This document shows, piece by piece, positions 1 to 9,595 of a DNA stretch of 64,000 bases; position 1 is the stretch's first letter, and the number at the start of each line of letters is the position of its first letter. Below the pieces are notes generated by a model. That model was given only the letters and a program-made list of their open reading frames with translations. It searched no databases and had not been told where the DNA came from. The translations under genes were made by a program, and so were the position numbers. The stretch comes from Posidoniimonas corsicana (GTDB taxonomy: Bacteria; Planctomycetota; Planctomycetia; Pirellulales; Lacipirellulaceae), in contig NZ_SIHJ01000001.1 of NCBI RefSeq assembly GCF_007859765.1, positions 1,381,967-1,445,966 of the forward strand. The letters are read 5' to 3'.

Positions 1-870
1 TCGGGCTGGCGGGGCCCGATGCTCACCGACAGCGGCGGCTTCCAGATCTTCAGCCTCGCCAAGAAGGTCAAGATCACCGAGGAGGGCGCCCGGTTCCACT
101 CGCACATCGACGGCGCCGCCCTCCACCTGACGCCGGAGCGATCGGTCGAGATCCAGGAGCACCTGGGAGCCGACGTCGCGATGGTGCTGGACCACGTGAT
201 CGCCTTGCCCGCCGACCGGTACGCGATCGTCGACGCGATGCAGCGGAGCATCCGCTGGGCAGAGCGGTGCCTGCAACATGCCTCGCGGCCGGACCAGTCG
301 CTGTTCGCCATCGTCCAGGGCGGACTCGACTCTGGGCTGCGCGCCGAGTGCGCGGCGCGGCTGTCCGAGATGGACTTCGCGGGGTACGCGATCGGAGGCC
401 TCTCCGTCGGCGAGTCCGCCGACGAGATGGACCGCACGATCGACGACACCTGCCCCGCCCTGCCCCACGACCGCCCTCGTTACCTGATGGGGGTCGGCAC
501 GCCTCGGGACCTGCTCGAGTCGATCAGCCGCGGCGTCGACATGTTCGACTGCGTGATGCCCACCCGCAACGGCCGCAACGCGTTGGCGTTCACCGACGAG
601 GGACCGCTGCGGCTCCGCAACGCCCGCCACACAGAAGACACCCGGCCGCTCGAGGAGGACTGCCCTTGCCCCGCCTGCCGCCACAGCCGGGGCTACCTGC
701 GGCACCTGTTCACCGCCGGCGAGATGCTGGGCCCGATCCTGCTATCGATCCACAACCTCACCTACTACCAGCGGCTGATGGCCGACGCCCGGGCGGCGAT
801 CGAGGCCGACCGCTTCATGGCCTTCAAGGCTGGCAAACTGGCGGGTTGGGTGGGCACAGCCGACAAGTAA
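1..870 (+). CDS. tgt: queuine tRNA-ribosyltransferase (5' end outside window)
   Basis: tRNA-guanine transglycosylase, which exchanges the wobble guanine of GUN-anticodon tRNAs for the queuosine precursor preQ1. The window opens inside the gene in frame 1, so roughly 80-90 N-terminal residues should lie upstream. The visible 289 codons hold the TDSGGFQ substrate loop (Asp at visible codon 10), the MFDCVMPTR nucleophile motif (Asp at codon 183), and a zinc site of Cys 221, Cys 223, Cys 226 and His 251. All catalytic and metal residues of the family are present and the gene ends normally at TAA. A queD gene lies about 39 kb away in the same window, so queuosine synthesis is probably intact in this organism. 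Confidence 0.95.
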   Translation, partial: SGWRGPMLTDSGGFQIFSLAKKVKITEEGARFHSHIDGAALHLTPERSVEIQEHLGADVAMVLDHVIALPADRYAIVDAMQRSIRWAERCLQHASRPDQSLFAIVQGGLDSGLRAECAARLSEMDFAGYAIGGLSVGESADEMDRTIDDTCPALPHDRPRYLMGVGTPRDLLESISRGVDMFDCVMPTRNGRNALAFTDEGPLRLRNARHTEDTRPLEEDCPCPACRHSRGYLRHLFTAGEMLGPILLSIHNLTYYQRLMADARAAIEADRFMAFKAGKLAGWVGTADK

Positions 871-920
871 GCAGCGGGCGTTTCCGCAGGTCACCCGCCG
901 ATTCGACGGGCCGACCCGCC

Positions 921-949
921 TTGCATTTTTTGGCTCTGCGACCTAACCT
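921..949 (+). promoter_or_regulatory. sigma70-like promoter of tRNA-Gln
   Basis: TTGCAT (921-926) and TAACCT (944-949) are separated by 17 nt and lie about 20 nt before the mature tRNA 5' end. A transcript would start near 956, leaving a short leader for RNase P to remove. The call rests on hexamer match and spacing only. Confidence 0.5.
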
Positions 950-968
950 ATTTCGTTCGCCGTTCTCT

Positions 969-1040
969 TGGGGATTGGTGTAATCGGTAGCACGACGGAT
1001 TCTGATTCCGTTAGTCGGGGTTCAAGTCCCTGATCCCCAG
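969..1040 (+). tRNA. tRNA-Gln (CUG anticodon)
   Basis: A full cloverleaf can be folded. The acceptor stem is TGGGGAT (969-975) with ATCCCCA (1033-1039) and discriminator G1040. The anticodon stem is ACGGA/TCCGT around the loop TTCTGAT, with anticodon CTG at 1002-1004. The T arm carries GGTTCAAGTCC. The unusual U1-A72 pair opening the acceptor stem is typical of bacterial glutamine tRNAs. The 3' CCA is not encoded. A strong hairpin terminator follows 31 nt downstream. Confidence 0.96.
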
Positions 1041-1071
1041 CTTCTGCGGCCAGAAGGCCCAAGCAAACAAC

Positions 1072-1125
1072 CCCTGTGCGGGACGCCGACTCGGTCGGGC
1101 GTCCCGCACAGGGTTTGTTTTTTTT
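1072..1125 (+). terminator. intrinsic terminator, probably bidirectional
   Basis: A perfect 16-bp stem (1072-1087 with 1098-1113) is followed by a T-rich tract at 1114-1125 (TTTG then eight T). It ends the tRNA-Gln transcript. An A-rich stretch just left of the stem means it may also stop transcription of the oxidoreductase gene arriving on the minus strand. Confidence 0.9.
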
Positions 1126-1144
1126 GATGGTGGTTCGAGCGCGG

Positions 1145-2587
<1,443 letters not shown>

Positions 2588-2783
2588 AAGGTGAAACGCA
2601 AGATACTGCAAGGAAATAGACCGGCGCATCCGCCAGGATGGGCGTCACACTCGCGAACACCATGGTATCCGCCGGCCATTCGCGGCGGAACCGTGCGGCG
2701 TGGGCGGATTGCTTGCAAGTTTCGATTCGGAGAGCGAAACTACCGCGTAGACGCCCCCTGGTCCCCCAAGCGAGCGACTACCC

Positions 2784-3473
2784 TTGCCCAGCTCTCCCGC
2801 GTACTGCAGCCCCCTGGCGTACCACTCGTTCGTCCACGAGCTGCACGAGATCCACCGCCCGCTCGGGCTCTTCCGGGCGGCGTCGGCCATCGCCCTGCAC
2901 TCCCGGCCCGAGGCCTCAATCGACGACGCCTGCGAAGCGATCAACAAGCTGGCGGGCGCGGTGCGATCGCGGGTCCGCTCGCGGACCGACCAGGCGCTGC
3001 TGGCGCACCTGCACGACGTGATGTTCGAGGTGGCGGGGTTCCGCGGCAACAGCACGGACTACTACAACCCGGCCAACAGCTACCTGCCAGACGTGCTGCG
3101 GACCCGGCGCGGAATCCCCATCTCGCTGACGCTGGTGTACCGCACGATCGCCTCGCTGGTCGGACTGCGGGTGGAAGGTATCAACGCGCCGGGGCACTTC
3201 CTCGCGTCGGTGACAATCTACGAGGGCGCGACGGACCACACGCTGTTCGTCGACCCATTCCACGGAGGCGTCCTGCTCAACGAGCACGAGACCATCGAGC
3301 TGATCTCCGGCGCCACCGGCCGCCAGGAGCGGGCCACGCCCGCCACGCTCGCTATCGCCAGCCCCTCCGACTGGCTACTCCGTTCGCTCCGCAACCTGCA
3401 AGGCGTGTTCGCGCACCGCGGCCAGGTGCGGGACCAGCTCGCGATGCAGGAGCTGCAGGCCGCGATCGAGTAG
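2784..3473 (+). CDS. SirB1-like transglutaminase-family protein
   Basis: Cytosolic protein of about 229 residues resembling the SirB1 N-terminal / Transglut_core2 family found near peptide-chain-release-factor and chaperone genes in other bacteria; its biochemical role is not established. Recognisable segments are YYNPANSYLPDVL, the RRGIPISLTLVY core helix, and the GHFLASV and VDPFHGG loops of the transglutaminase-like fold. The catalytic Cys of true transglutaminases is not apparent. The start is TTG at 2784, since no ATG or GTG occurs in frame nearby. It stands alone between a minus-strand oxidoreductase and the GH32 gene. Confidence 0.75.
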   Translation: MPSSPAYCSPLAYHSFVHELHEIHRPLGLFRAASAIALHSRPEASIDDACEAINKLAGAVRSRVRSRTDQALLAHLHDVMFEVAGFRGNSTDYYNPANSYLPDVLRTRRGIPISLTLVYRTIASLVGLRVEGINAPGHFLASVTIYEGATDHTLFVDPFHGGVLLNEHETIELISGATGRQERATPATLAIASPSDWLLRSLRNLQGVFAHRGQVRDQLAMQELQAAIE

Positions 3474-3564
3474 GGTTTCCGCCCCTGCCCCGCGCCGCCT
3501 GCTATAGTGGGCGTTCCCGCTGCAACCGCCGCCCCCTGCGGGCGGAGCCCCCAGGAAGCCGCCC

Positions 3565-5529
3565 ATGCCGTCCCGCGTTCAGTTCGCCCCCCTTCTCTGC
3601 GCCGTCGGCGCCGTGATTCCGCCCGCGTGCCTGTTCGCGGAACAGGCAGCGTTACCGCCGCGTGGTGGACTGATTGCCGACTTCGAGTCGGACACCTATG
3701 GGGAATGGCGTATCGAGGGCGACGCGTTCGGCGCCGGCCCGGCCCGCGGCACGCTGCTCGGCCAGATGGAGGTCACCGGCTTCCAGGGTGGGCGGTTGGT
3801 GAACTCGTTCACTGGGGGCGACGCCGCCACCGGCATGCTCAGCTCGCCCCCGTTCGAGGTGACCAGCGACTTCCTCCACATGCTGATCGGCGGCGGCGGC
3901 CACGCGGGCCAGACGTGCGTCAACCTGCTGGTGGACGGCCGAGTGGTTCGCACCGCGACCGGCCCCAACCAGGCGCCCGGCGGAAGCGAGGAGCTAGTGC
4001 GGGTGTACTGGGACGTAACGCCACTGCGCGGCAAAGCGGCGGTGATCCAGATTGTCGATCGTCACGCCGGCGGCTGGGGGCACATCAATGTCGACGACAT
4101 CCGTCTCAGCGATCAGCCGGCCGGGGTCCCTGCTGACAAGCTCGATGGCACGACGCATTTTCGCACGTTCGCATCGTACGCCGACGCAGGCTACGACCAG
4201 CCGCTGCGGCCTCAGTTCCACTTCACCTCCCGCAAGAACTGGATCAACGACCCCAACGGCATGGTGTACCTGGACGGGGAGTACCACCTGTTCTTCCAGC
4301 ACAATCCCCTAGGCAACGAGTGGGGCAACATGACGTGGGGCCACGCGGTGAGCCCCGACATGGTCCACTGGCGGCAACTGCCGCACGCCCTGCTGCCGTA
4401 CGGCGGCGGGACCATGTACTCCGGCACCGCGGTGGTTGACCATCAGGACGTGCTCGGTGTCCGAACGGGCCAGACGCCGACTCTGATCGCCGCGTTTACC
4501 CACGCCCGCGAGCCGTTCACCCAAGCGTTGGCGTACAGCACCGACCGCGGACGCACCTTTGAGCTGGTCAACGGCGGGAAGCCGGTCGTTGGCAATCAGG
4601 GCTACGACCCCGGCGAGCGCGACCCCAAGGTGTTCTTCCATCAGCCGTCGGGCCAATGGGTTATGGTGCTGTGGGTCAAGCAGGGCAAGCCCGGCCGCGT
4701 GCTCATCTTCAACTCGCCCGACCTGCGGAATTGGACCGAGGTGGGACGCTTCGACCGCGACTGGGTGTTCGAGTGCATGGACCTGGTGCATTTGCCCGTC
4801 GACGGCGACCCGGACAACAAGAAGTGGGTGATCTACGACGCCAGCTTCGAGTACGAGGTCGGCTCCTTCGACGGCAAGCAGTTCCGCTCAGAAACCGACG
4901 CCCTCCGCGGCGAGCACGGCCCCAACTACTACGCCGCCCAAACGTTCAACAACTCGCCGGACGGCCGCACGGTCATTATCGGCTGGATGCGTGGTGGCGA
5001 GGAGGTCCCCTTTGTGCGGGCCGGGATGCCGTTCAACATGCAGATGAGCTTCCCTTCCACCCTGGAGCTACGCACCACCGGCGAGGGCCCGCGGCTGTAC
5101 CGCTGGCCAGTCGTTGAGATCGAGGAGTTGTACGCGGAGTCGGTCGCGATCGGCGAGTCGTCGGTCCAGACCGCCAACGCTTCGCTCGCGGACTTCAGCG
5201 GCGAACTGCTCGACGTGCAAGTTGAGTTCAACGCCGGCGCGGCCACCCAGCTTACCGTTGAGGTCCGGGGCCAGCAGATCGAGTACCGGGACGGCGCCTT
5301 CCACTACGCCGGCGCCACGCTCCCCGCGCCACCAGTCGACGGCGTGGCCGCGCTGCGGGTGCTGGTCGACCGGGCGTCGGTCGAGCTGTTCGCCAACCAC
5401 GGCGCAGCGGTCTCGACCCATTACGCCGATCTTAGCAAGCAGGGCCGGGGCGTCCGCCTTTCGGCGCCTCAGGCTACAACGCTGCGTTCGCTGGAGGTGC
5501 ACCGCCTCCGCTCCGCCTGGGGCGAGTAG
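3565..5529 (+). CDS. exported glycoside hydrolase family 32 (fructan hydrolase)
   Basis: Beta-fructosidase/levanase/inulinase-type enzyme that hydrolyses fructans or sucrose outside the cytoplasm. A signal peptide occupies about residues 1-25. Residues 30-195 form an extra N-terminal beta-rich domain beginning IADFESDTYGEWRIEG. The GH32 five-blade propeller then starts with NWINDPNG (nucleophile Asp 229), followed by the transition-state motif RDP (Asp 353) and the acid/base motif ECMD (Glu 403). The C-terminal 130 residues are the usual GH32 beta-sandwich. At 654 residues it is longer than minimal GH32 enzymes because of the N-terminal domain. No fructose-specific transporter or kinase is adjacent. 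Substrate chain length cannot be predicted from sequence. Confidence 0.93.
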   Translation: MPSRVQFAPLLCAVGAVIPPACLFAEQAALPPRGGLIADFESDTYGEWRIEGDAFGAGPARGTLLGQMEVTGFQGGRLVNSFTGGDAATGMLSSPPFEVTSDFLHMLIGGGGHAGQTCVNLLVDGRVVRTATGPNQAPGGSEELVRVYWDVTPLRGKAAVIQIVDRHAGGWGHINVDDIRLSDQPAGVPADKLDGTTHFRTFASYADAGYDQPLRPQFHFTSRKNWINDPNGMVYLDGEYHLFFQHNPLGNEWGNMTWGHAVSPDMVHWRQLPHALLPYGGGTMYSGTAVVDHQDVLGVRTGQTPTLIAAFTHAREPFTQALAYSTDRGRTFELVNGGKPVVGNQGYDPGERDPKVFFHQPSGQWVMVLWVKQGKPGRVLIFNSPDLRNWTEVGRFDRDWVFECMDLVHLPVDGDPDNKKWVIYDASFEYEVGSFDGKQFRSETDALRGEHGPNYYAAQTFNNSPDGRTVIIGWMRGGEEVPFVRAGMPFNMQMSFPSTLELRTTGEGPRLYRWPVVEIEELYAESVAIGESSVQTANASLADFSGELLDVQVEFNAGAATQLTVEVRGQQIEYRDGAFHYAGATLPAPPVDGVAALRVLVDRASVELFANHGAAVSTHYADLSKQGRGVRLSAPQATTLRSLEVHRLRSAWGE

Positions 5530-5595
5530 CAGTCGCCAAGTCTGGCAGCCCGGGCTTGGCTACCGGCCGATCCGTTCGATTCGCCCCGATTGCTT

Positions 5596-5624
5596 TTGGC
5601 AATGCGGGCGGCCGAGCGTACACT
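5596..5624 (+). promoter_or_regulatory. sigma70-like promoter of pilT
   Basis: TTGGCA (5596-5601) and TACACT (5619-5624) are separated by exactly 17 nt, about 125 nt before the pilT start. The presumed leader contains a small perfect hairpin, CCGGCCG/CGGCCGG at 5637-5652. Evidence is hexamer match and spacing only. Confidence 0.45.
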
Positions 5625-5750
5625 GAAGGTTGACGCCCGGCCGTTCGGCCGGCCGCCACCCGCGGGGCGCCTGGCCCCGCCAGCGACGCCGCCCCGACGG
5701 CGCGGGGCTGGTCGCGGTCTCCTCTTCTAACGCCGCACGGGAGTGTCCGT

Positions 5751-6929
5751 ATGGATGCCTCGATGGGTGAGATGCCGGCGGAATCCGGCGTGGCGCCGGA
5801 CACGCAGTCGGAAACCCTCACGACGCCCCCCGCGCAGGTCATGAGCAACCTGCTCAACTTCGTCTCACGGACGAAGGCGTCGGACCTGCACATCAAAACC
5901 GGCTACGCGCCGCACGTAAGGATCGGCGGCCACCTACGGAAAGTGCAGATGCCGCCCATCCCGGACTCCGCGTTCGTCAATGGCATGGTGCTGCCGCTCG
6001 CGCCCGAGGGCCGGCTGAGCGAGTACGACAAGAACGGCGCGCTCGACTTCTCGACCCAGATCCCCGGCGGCGACCGGTTCCGCATCAACATCTTCAAGTC
6101 CCAGGGCGACACGCACGTCGCGATGCGGCGGGTGCAGTCAGAGATCAGCGACTTCAACACCCTCAACCTGCCCGACGTGTACCGGGACGTGATCAACAAC
6201 ACCAGCGAGGGCCTGGTGCTGGTGTGCGGCGTGACCGGATCCGGCAAGAGCTCGACCATGGCCGCCATGGTCGACCAGATCAACCGCACCCGCGGACTGC
6301 ACATCGTCACAATCGAGGACCCGATCGAGTTCCACTTCGAGGGCGACAAGTCGATCATCTCGCAGCGCGAGATCGGCTCGGACGTGCGGAACTTCCCCGA
6401 CGCGCTGCGGGTAGTGGTCCGCCAGGACCCGGACATGATCCTCATCGGCGAGATGCGCGACCGCGAGACCGTGCTGGCCGCCATCCAGGCGGCTGAAACA
6501 GGCCACTTGGTGCTCGGCTCGCTCCACTGCGCCGACGTGCCGCTCAGCTTCGCCCGGATCCTGGAGTTCTTTGACCGGTCGGACCACGCGTTCGTGCGTT
6601 CGTCGCTCGCCAACAGCCTCCGGGCAATCATGTGCCAGCGTCTTCTTCCCGGCGTGGTGGAGGGATCGCGGTACCCGGCCACCGAGGTGCTGCTGAACAA
6701 CTCGGTGGTGCAGCGGAAGATCATGGAGGAAGAGGACGAGGACCTGCACGCGGTGCTGCACGGCTACCGCGACTCCGGCATGCGAGACTTCAACTACTCG
6801 CTGTTTGAGCTGGTTGAAAAGGACCTCGTGACCCGCAAAGTGGCCCTCGAGGCGGCGCCCAACCGCGAGGCGTTTACGTCGTTGCTCAAGGGCATCGACG
6901 CGGCCGCGTCGGGCATCATCGCCCGCTAA
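5751..6929 (+). CDS. pilT: PilT-type retraction ATPase
   Basis: Hexameric ATPase of the GspE/PilT family that powers type IV pilus retraction at the inner membrane. After an unconserved N-terminus of about 30 residues comes a PilT-like PAS-type N domain (ASDLHIKTG near residue 43), then Walker A GVTGSGKSS (from residue 160), the Asp box HIVTIEDPIEF, Walker B MILIGEMRD and the His-box segment LGSLHCADVP. In that box most PilT proteins have LHTN or LHTT, so the Cys is a small variation. Length (392) is normal. No pilC, pilB or pilin gene lies within 5 kb, so this copy is separated from the assembly genes. Confidence 0.9.
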   Translation: MDASMGEMPAESGVAPDTQSETLTTPPAQVMSNLLNFVSRTKASDLHIKTGYAPHVRIGGHLRKVQMPPIPDSAFVNGMVLPLAPEGRLSEYDKNGALDFSTQIPGGDRFRINIFKSQGDTHVAMRRVQSEISDFNTLNLPDVYRDVINNTSEGLVLVCGVTGSGKSSTMAAMVDQINRTRGLHIVTIEDPIEFHFEGDKSIISQREIGSDVRNFPDALRVVVRQDPDMILIGEMRDRETVLAAIQAAETGHLVLGSLHCADVPLSFARILEFFDRSDHAFVRSSLANSLRAIMCQRLLPGVVEGSRYPATEVLLNNSVVQRKIMEEEDEDLHAVLHGYRDSGMRDFNYSLFELVEKDLVTRKVALEAAPNREAFTSLLKGIDAAASGIIAR

Positions 6930-7055
6930 CGCCGTGACTGGCGGCGGTGGCGTTGCGGCCGCCGGTTGGGGTAGAATCTGGGTCCCCGCTCCTGGCCGTT
7001 GATGGGGTTTTCCGCAGCACGCGGATCCTTCGACTTCGACCAGAGTGCACCATCC

Positions 7056-9557
7056 GTGAAGCTCCCCCTCCTGCTGTACGCTGCCGCCGCGCTGGCGGCG
7101 ATTTCCGCTCCTCTGCCCTGCCCCGCCGCCGAGGCGCCGGGCTACCCGCTCAAGCCGGTTTCGTTCGAGCGAGTCCGACTGCAGGACTCGTTCTGGCTGC
7201 CCAGGCTGGAAACCCAGCGGCGGGTGCTGACGCCCTACGCATTCGAGAAAACCGAGGAGGCCCTTAGCGACCTCCGCGCAGCCGCCCGGCTGCTGGCCGG
7301 CGAGGAGCTCCAGAACCCTCCGCCGCCCCACCGCTTCCGCACCAGCGACCTGTTCAAGGTGATGGAGGGCGCCGCGTACCTGCTGGCCCTGGAACGCGAC
7401 GCCGAGCTGGAGCGGCAGATGGACGCCATCATCGAGGTCGTGGCCGGCGCTCAGGAGCCCGACGGCTACCTGAACGCCACGCGGACCCTCTACCCCGATC
7501 TGGCCATCGGCATGATGGGCGACGGTCGGTACACCTACGTCGACCACAGCCACGAGCTGTACATCGTCGGGCACCTATACGAGGCCGCGGTCGCCTACTA
7601 CCGCGCAACCGGCAAACGCCGGCTGCTGGACGTGGCGGACAAGAATGCCAAGCACGTGCGGCGGGTGTTCTTCGAGGGCGACCCCAACTACAACGGCGGC
7701 AAGCCCGTGATGCAGGCGCCGGGGCACCAGGAGATCGAGCTCGCACTCGTCCGCCTGGCCGAAGCCACAGGCGATCCCACCCACCTCAAGACCGCGCAGC
7801 GGCTGCTGGACATCCGCGGCGTCACGTACGCGCCCGACGGGCAAGGCGTCAACTCGCCCAGCTACGCGCAGCAGCACCGACCGGTGACACAGCAGCAGGT
7901 GCCCGCGGGCCATGCGGTGCGGGCCACGTACCTGTACTCCGGCATGGCCGACGTCGGGGCGATGCTGGGCGTCGACCACTACGACCAGGCTCTCCAGGAC
8001 ATCTGGCGCAGCATCGTCGACACGCGGATGCATATCACCGGCGGCCTGGGCGCGGTGCACGGCATCGAGGGCTTTGGGCCCGAGTACGAGCTGCCCAACG
8101 CCGATGCGTTCAACGAGACCTGCGCCGCTGTCGGCAACGTGTTCTTCAACTGGCGGATGTTCCTTAAGCAGCAGGACGCCAAGTTCCTGGATGTCGCTGA
8201 GCTGGCCCTGTACAACAACGCGCTGGCCGGCATGAACCTGGCCGGCAACCGGTTCTTCTACGTCAACCCGCTCGCCGCCGACGGGTTCCGCCCGTTCAAC
8301 CACGGCCGCCCGGAGCGTTCCCCCTGGTTCGGCACCGCCTGCTGCCCCACCAACCTGGCAAGGCTGATCCCGCAGATCCCCGGCATGCTGTTCGCCACCG
8401 ACGCCGAGGGCCTGTCGCTCTGTCTGTTCGCGGCGTGCAGAACCAAGGCCAAACTCGGTGGTGTGGAAACCCAGATCACCGAGGAAACCAACTATCCGTT
8501 TGACGGGACGATCCGCTTGCAGCTCGACCCCAAGACCCCGGCCCGGTTCGCCGTGCGGCTCCGCCTCCCCACCTGGACCACCGATCGCCTGGCGCCCGGC
8601 GAGCTGTACCGCTACGCCGGGGGCAAGCCCGATCGTGCGCCCCGCCTGTCCGTGAACGGAACGCAGACCGCTTTCACAGCCGACCGCGGCTTCGCCGTCA
8701 TCGAACGCGAGTGGTCCGCCGGCGATGAGCTGGTGCTCGAACTCCCCATGCCGGTGCGCGCGTCCGCCTGCCGCTCCGAAGTTGAGGCCAACCACGGCCG
8801 GCTGGCCGTGTCGCGTGGGCCCCTGGTGTACTGCCTGGAATCGGCCGACAACCAGCGGCACGCGTTCAACTACCTCGTCCGCGCCGACGCGGTGCGGCGC
8901 GAGGCGGAACTCCGGGACCTGACAATCGACGGCCTGCAAGTCACCGCGATTGCCACCCCCGCGGAGTCCCTGTCGGGCGATGGCTCGCTCGACGCCGCGA
9001 CCGCCACCCTGATCCCCTACTTTGCTTGGAACAACCGCGGCGCCGGCTCGATGGCGGTGTGGCTGCCGGACAACGCCCAGACGCTCCGCGACGGCGCGCT
9101 GCAGATCGACGACAACGCCCAACGCTTCGCCTCCGCCCAGGCGACGCACACCTTCGACCAGGACAGCGTGCAGGCGATGATCGACGGGCGGCTGCCCAAG
9201 CACTCGTTCGACACCTCCCTCCCGCGCTGGACCAGCTGGCCCCGGCGGGGCGAGCCGCAGACGCTCACCGTTCAGCTCAAGCAGCCCACGCCGCTGCGGA
9301 CCGTGCAGGTCTACTGGTACGACGACCACGGCGGCGTCCAGGTCCCCGAGCGGTGGGTTCTCGAGGTCCCCGCCGGCGACGACTGGGCGCCGTTCAAGCT
9401 CTACAACACCGACAACTACAGCGTCACGCCCGACCAGTTCAACGTGGTGCACCCGGCCGAGCCGATCACGGTCGAGCGGCTGCGGCTGCGTGTCTGGCCC
9501 CAACCGGACGCCGCGGCGGGCGTCCTGGAGCTGGTGGTGGAGCCCGAATCCGACTAG
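7056..9557 (+). CDS. exported glycoside hydrolase family 127 (beta-L-arabinofuranosidase-like, DUF1680)
   Basis: Exported enzyme of the GH127/DUF1680 family, whose characterised members remove beta-L-arabinofuranose using a zinc-bound Cys nucleophile. The GTG at 7056 is chosen because it gives a clean signal peptide (KLPLLLYAAAALAAISAP); an ATG at 6999 would add 19 polar residues in front. The zinc/nucleophile residues are visible: Glu and Cys in FNETC (codons at 8115 and 8121) and the Cys pair in ACCPTN (codons at 8340 and 8343). An alpha/alpha barrel fills the N-terminal half, beta-sandwich domains follow, and the last 130 residues look like an F5/8-type carbohydrate-binding domain. Real substrate could be another furanoside, since DUF1680 is functionally broad. 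Confidence 0.9.
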   Translation: MKLPLLLYAAAALAAISAPLPCPAAEAPGYPLKPVSFERVRLQDSFWLPRLETQRRVLTPYAFEKTEEALSDLRAAARLLAGEELQNPPPPHRFRTSDLFKVMEGAAYLLALERDAELERQMDAIIEVVAGAQEPDGYLNATRTLYPDLAIGMMGDGRYTYVDHSHELYIVGHLYEAAVAYYRATGKRRLLDVADKNAKHVRRVFFEGDPNYNGGKPVMQAPGHQEIELALVRLAEATGDPTHLKTAQRLLDIRGVTYAPDGQGVNSPSYAQQHRPVTQQQVPAGHAVRATYLYSGMADVGAMLGVDHYDQALQDIWRSIVDTRMHITGGLGAVHGIEGFGPEYELPNADAFNETCAAVGNVFFNWRMFLKQQDAKFLDVAELALYNNALAGMNLAGNRFFYVNPLAADGFRPFNHGRPERSPWFGTACCPTNLARLIPQIPGMLFATDAEGLSLCLFAACRTKAKLGGVETQITEETNYPFDGTIRLQLDPKTPARFAVRLRLPTWTTDRLAPGELYRYAGGKPDRAPRLSVNGTQTAFTADRGFAVIEREWSAGDELVLELPMPVRASACRSEVEANHGRLAVSRGPLVYCLESADNQRHAFNYLVRADAVRREAELRDLTIDGLQVTAIATPAESLSGDGSLDAATATLIPYFAWNNRGAGSMAVWLPDNAQTLRDGALQIDDNAQRFASAQATHTFDQDSVQAMIDGRLPKHSFDTSLPRWTSWPRRGEPQTLTVQLKQPTPLRTVQVYWYDDHGGVQVPERWVLEVPAGDDWAPFKLYNTDNYSVTPDQFNVVHPAEPITVERLRLRVWPQPDAAAGVLELVVEPESD

Positions 9558-9595
9558 CAGCGATCTATTCGCCCGATCGGCCGCCCCGCGCTACA

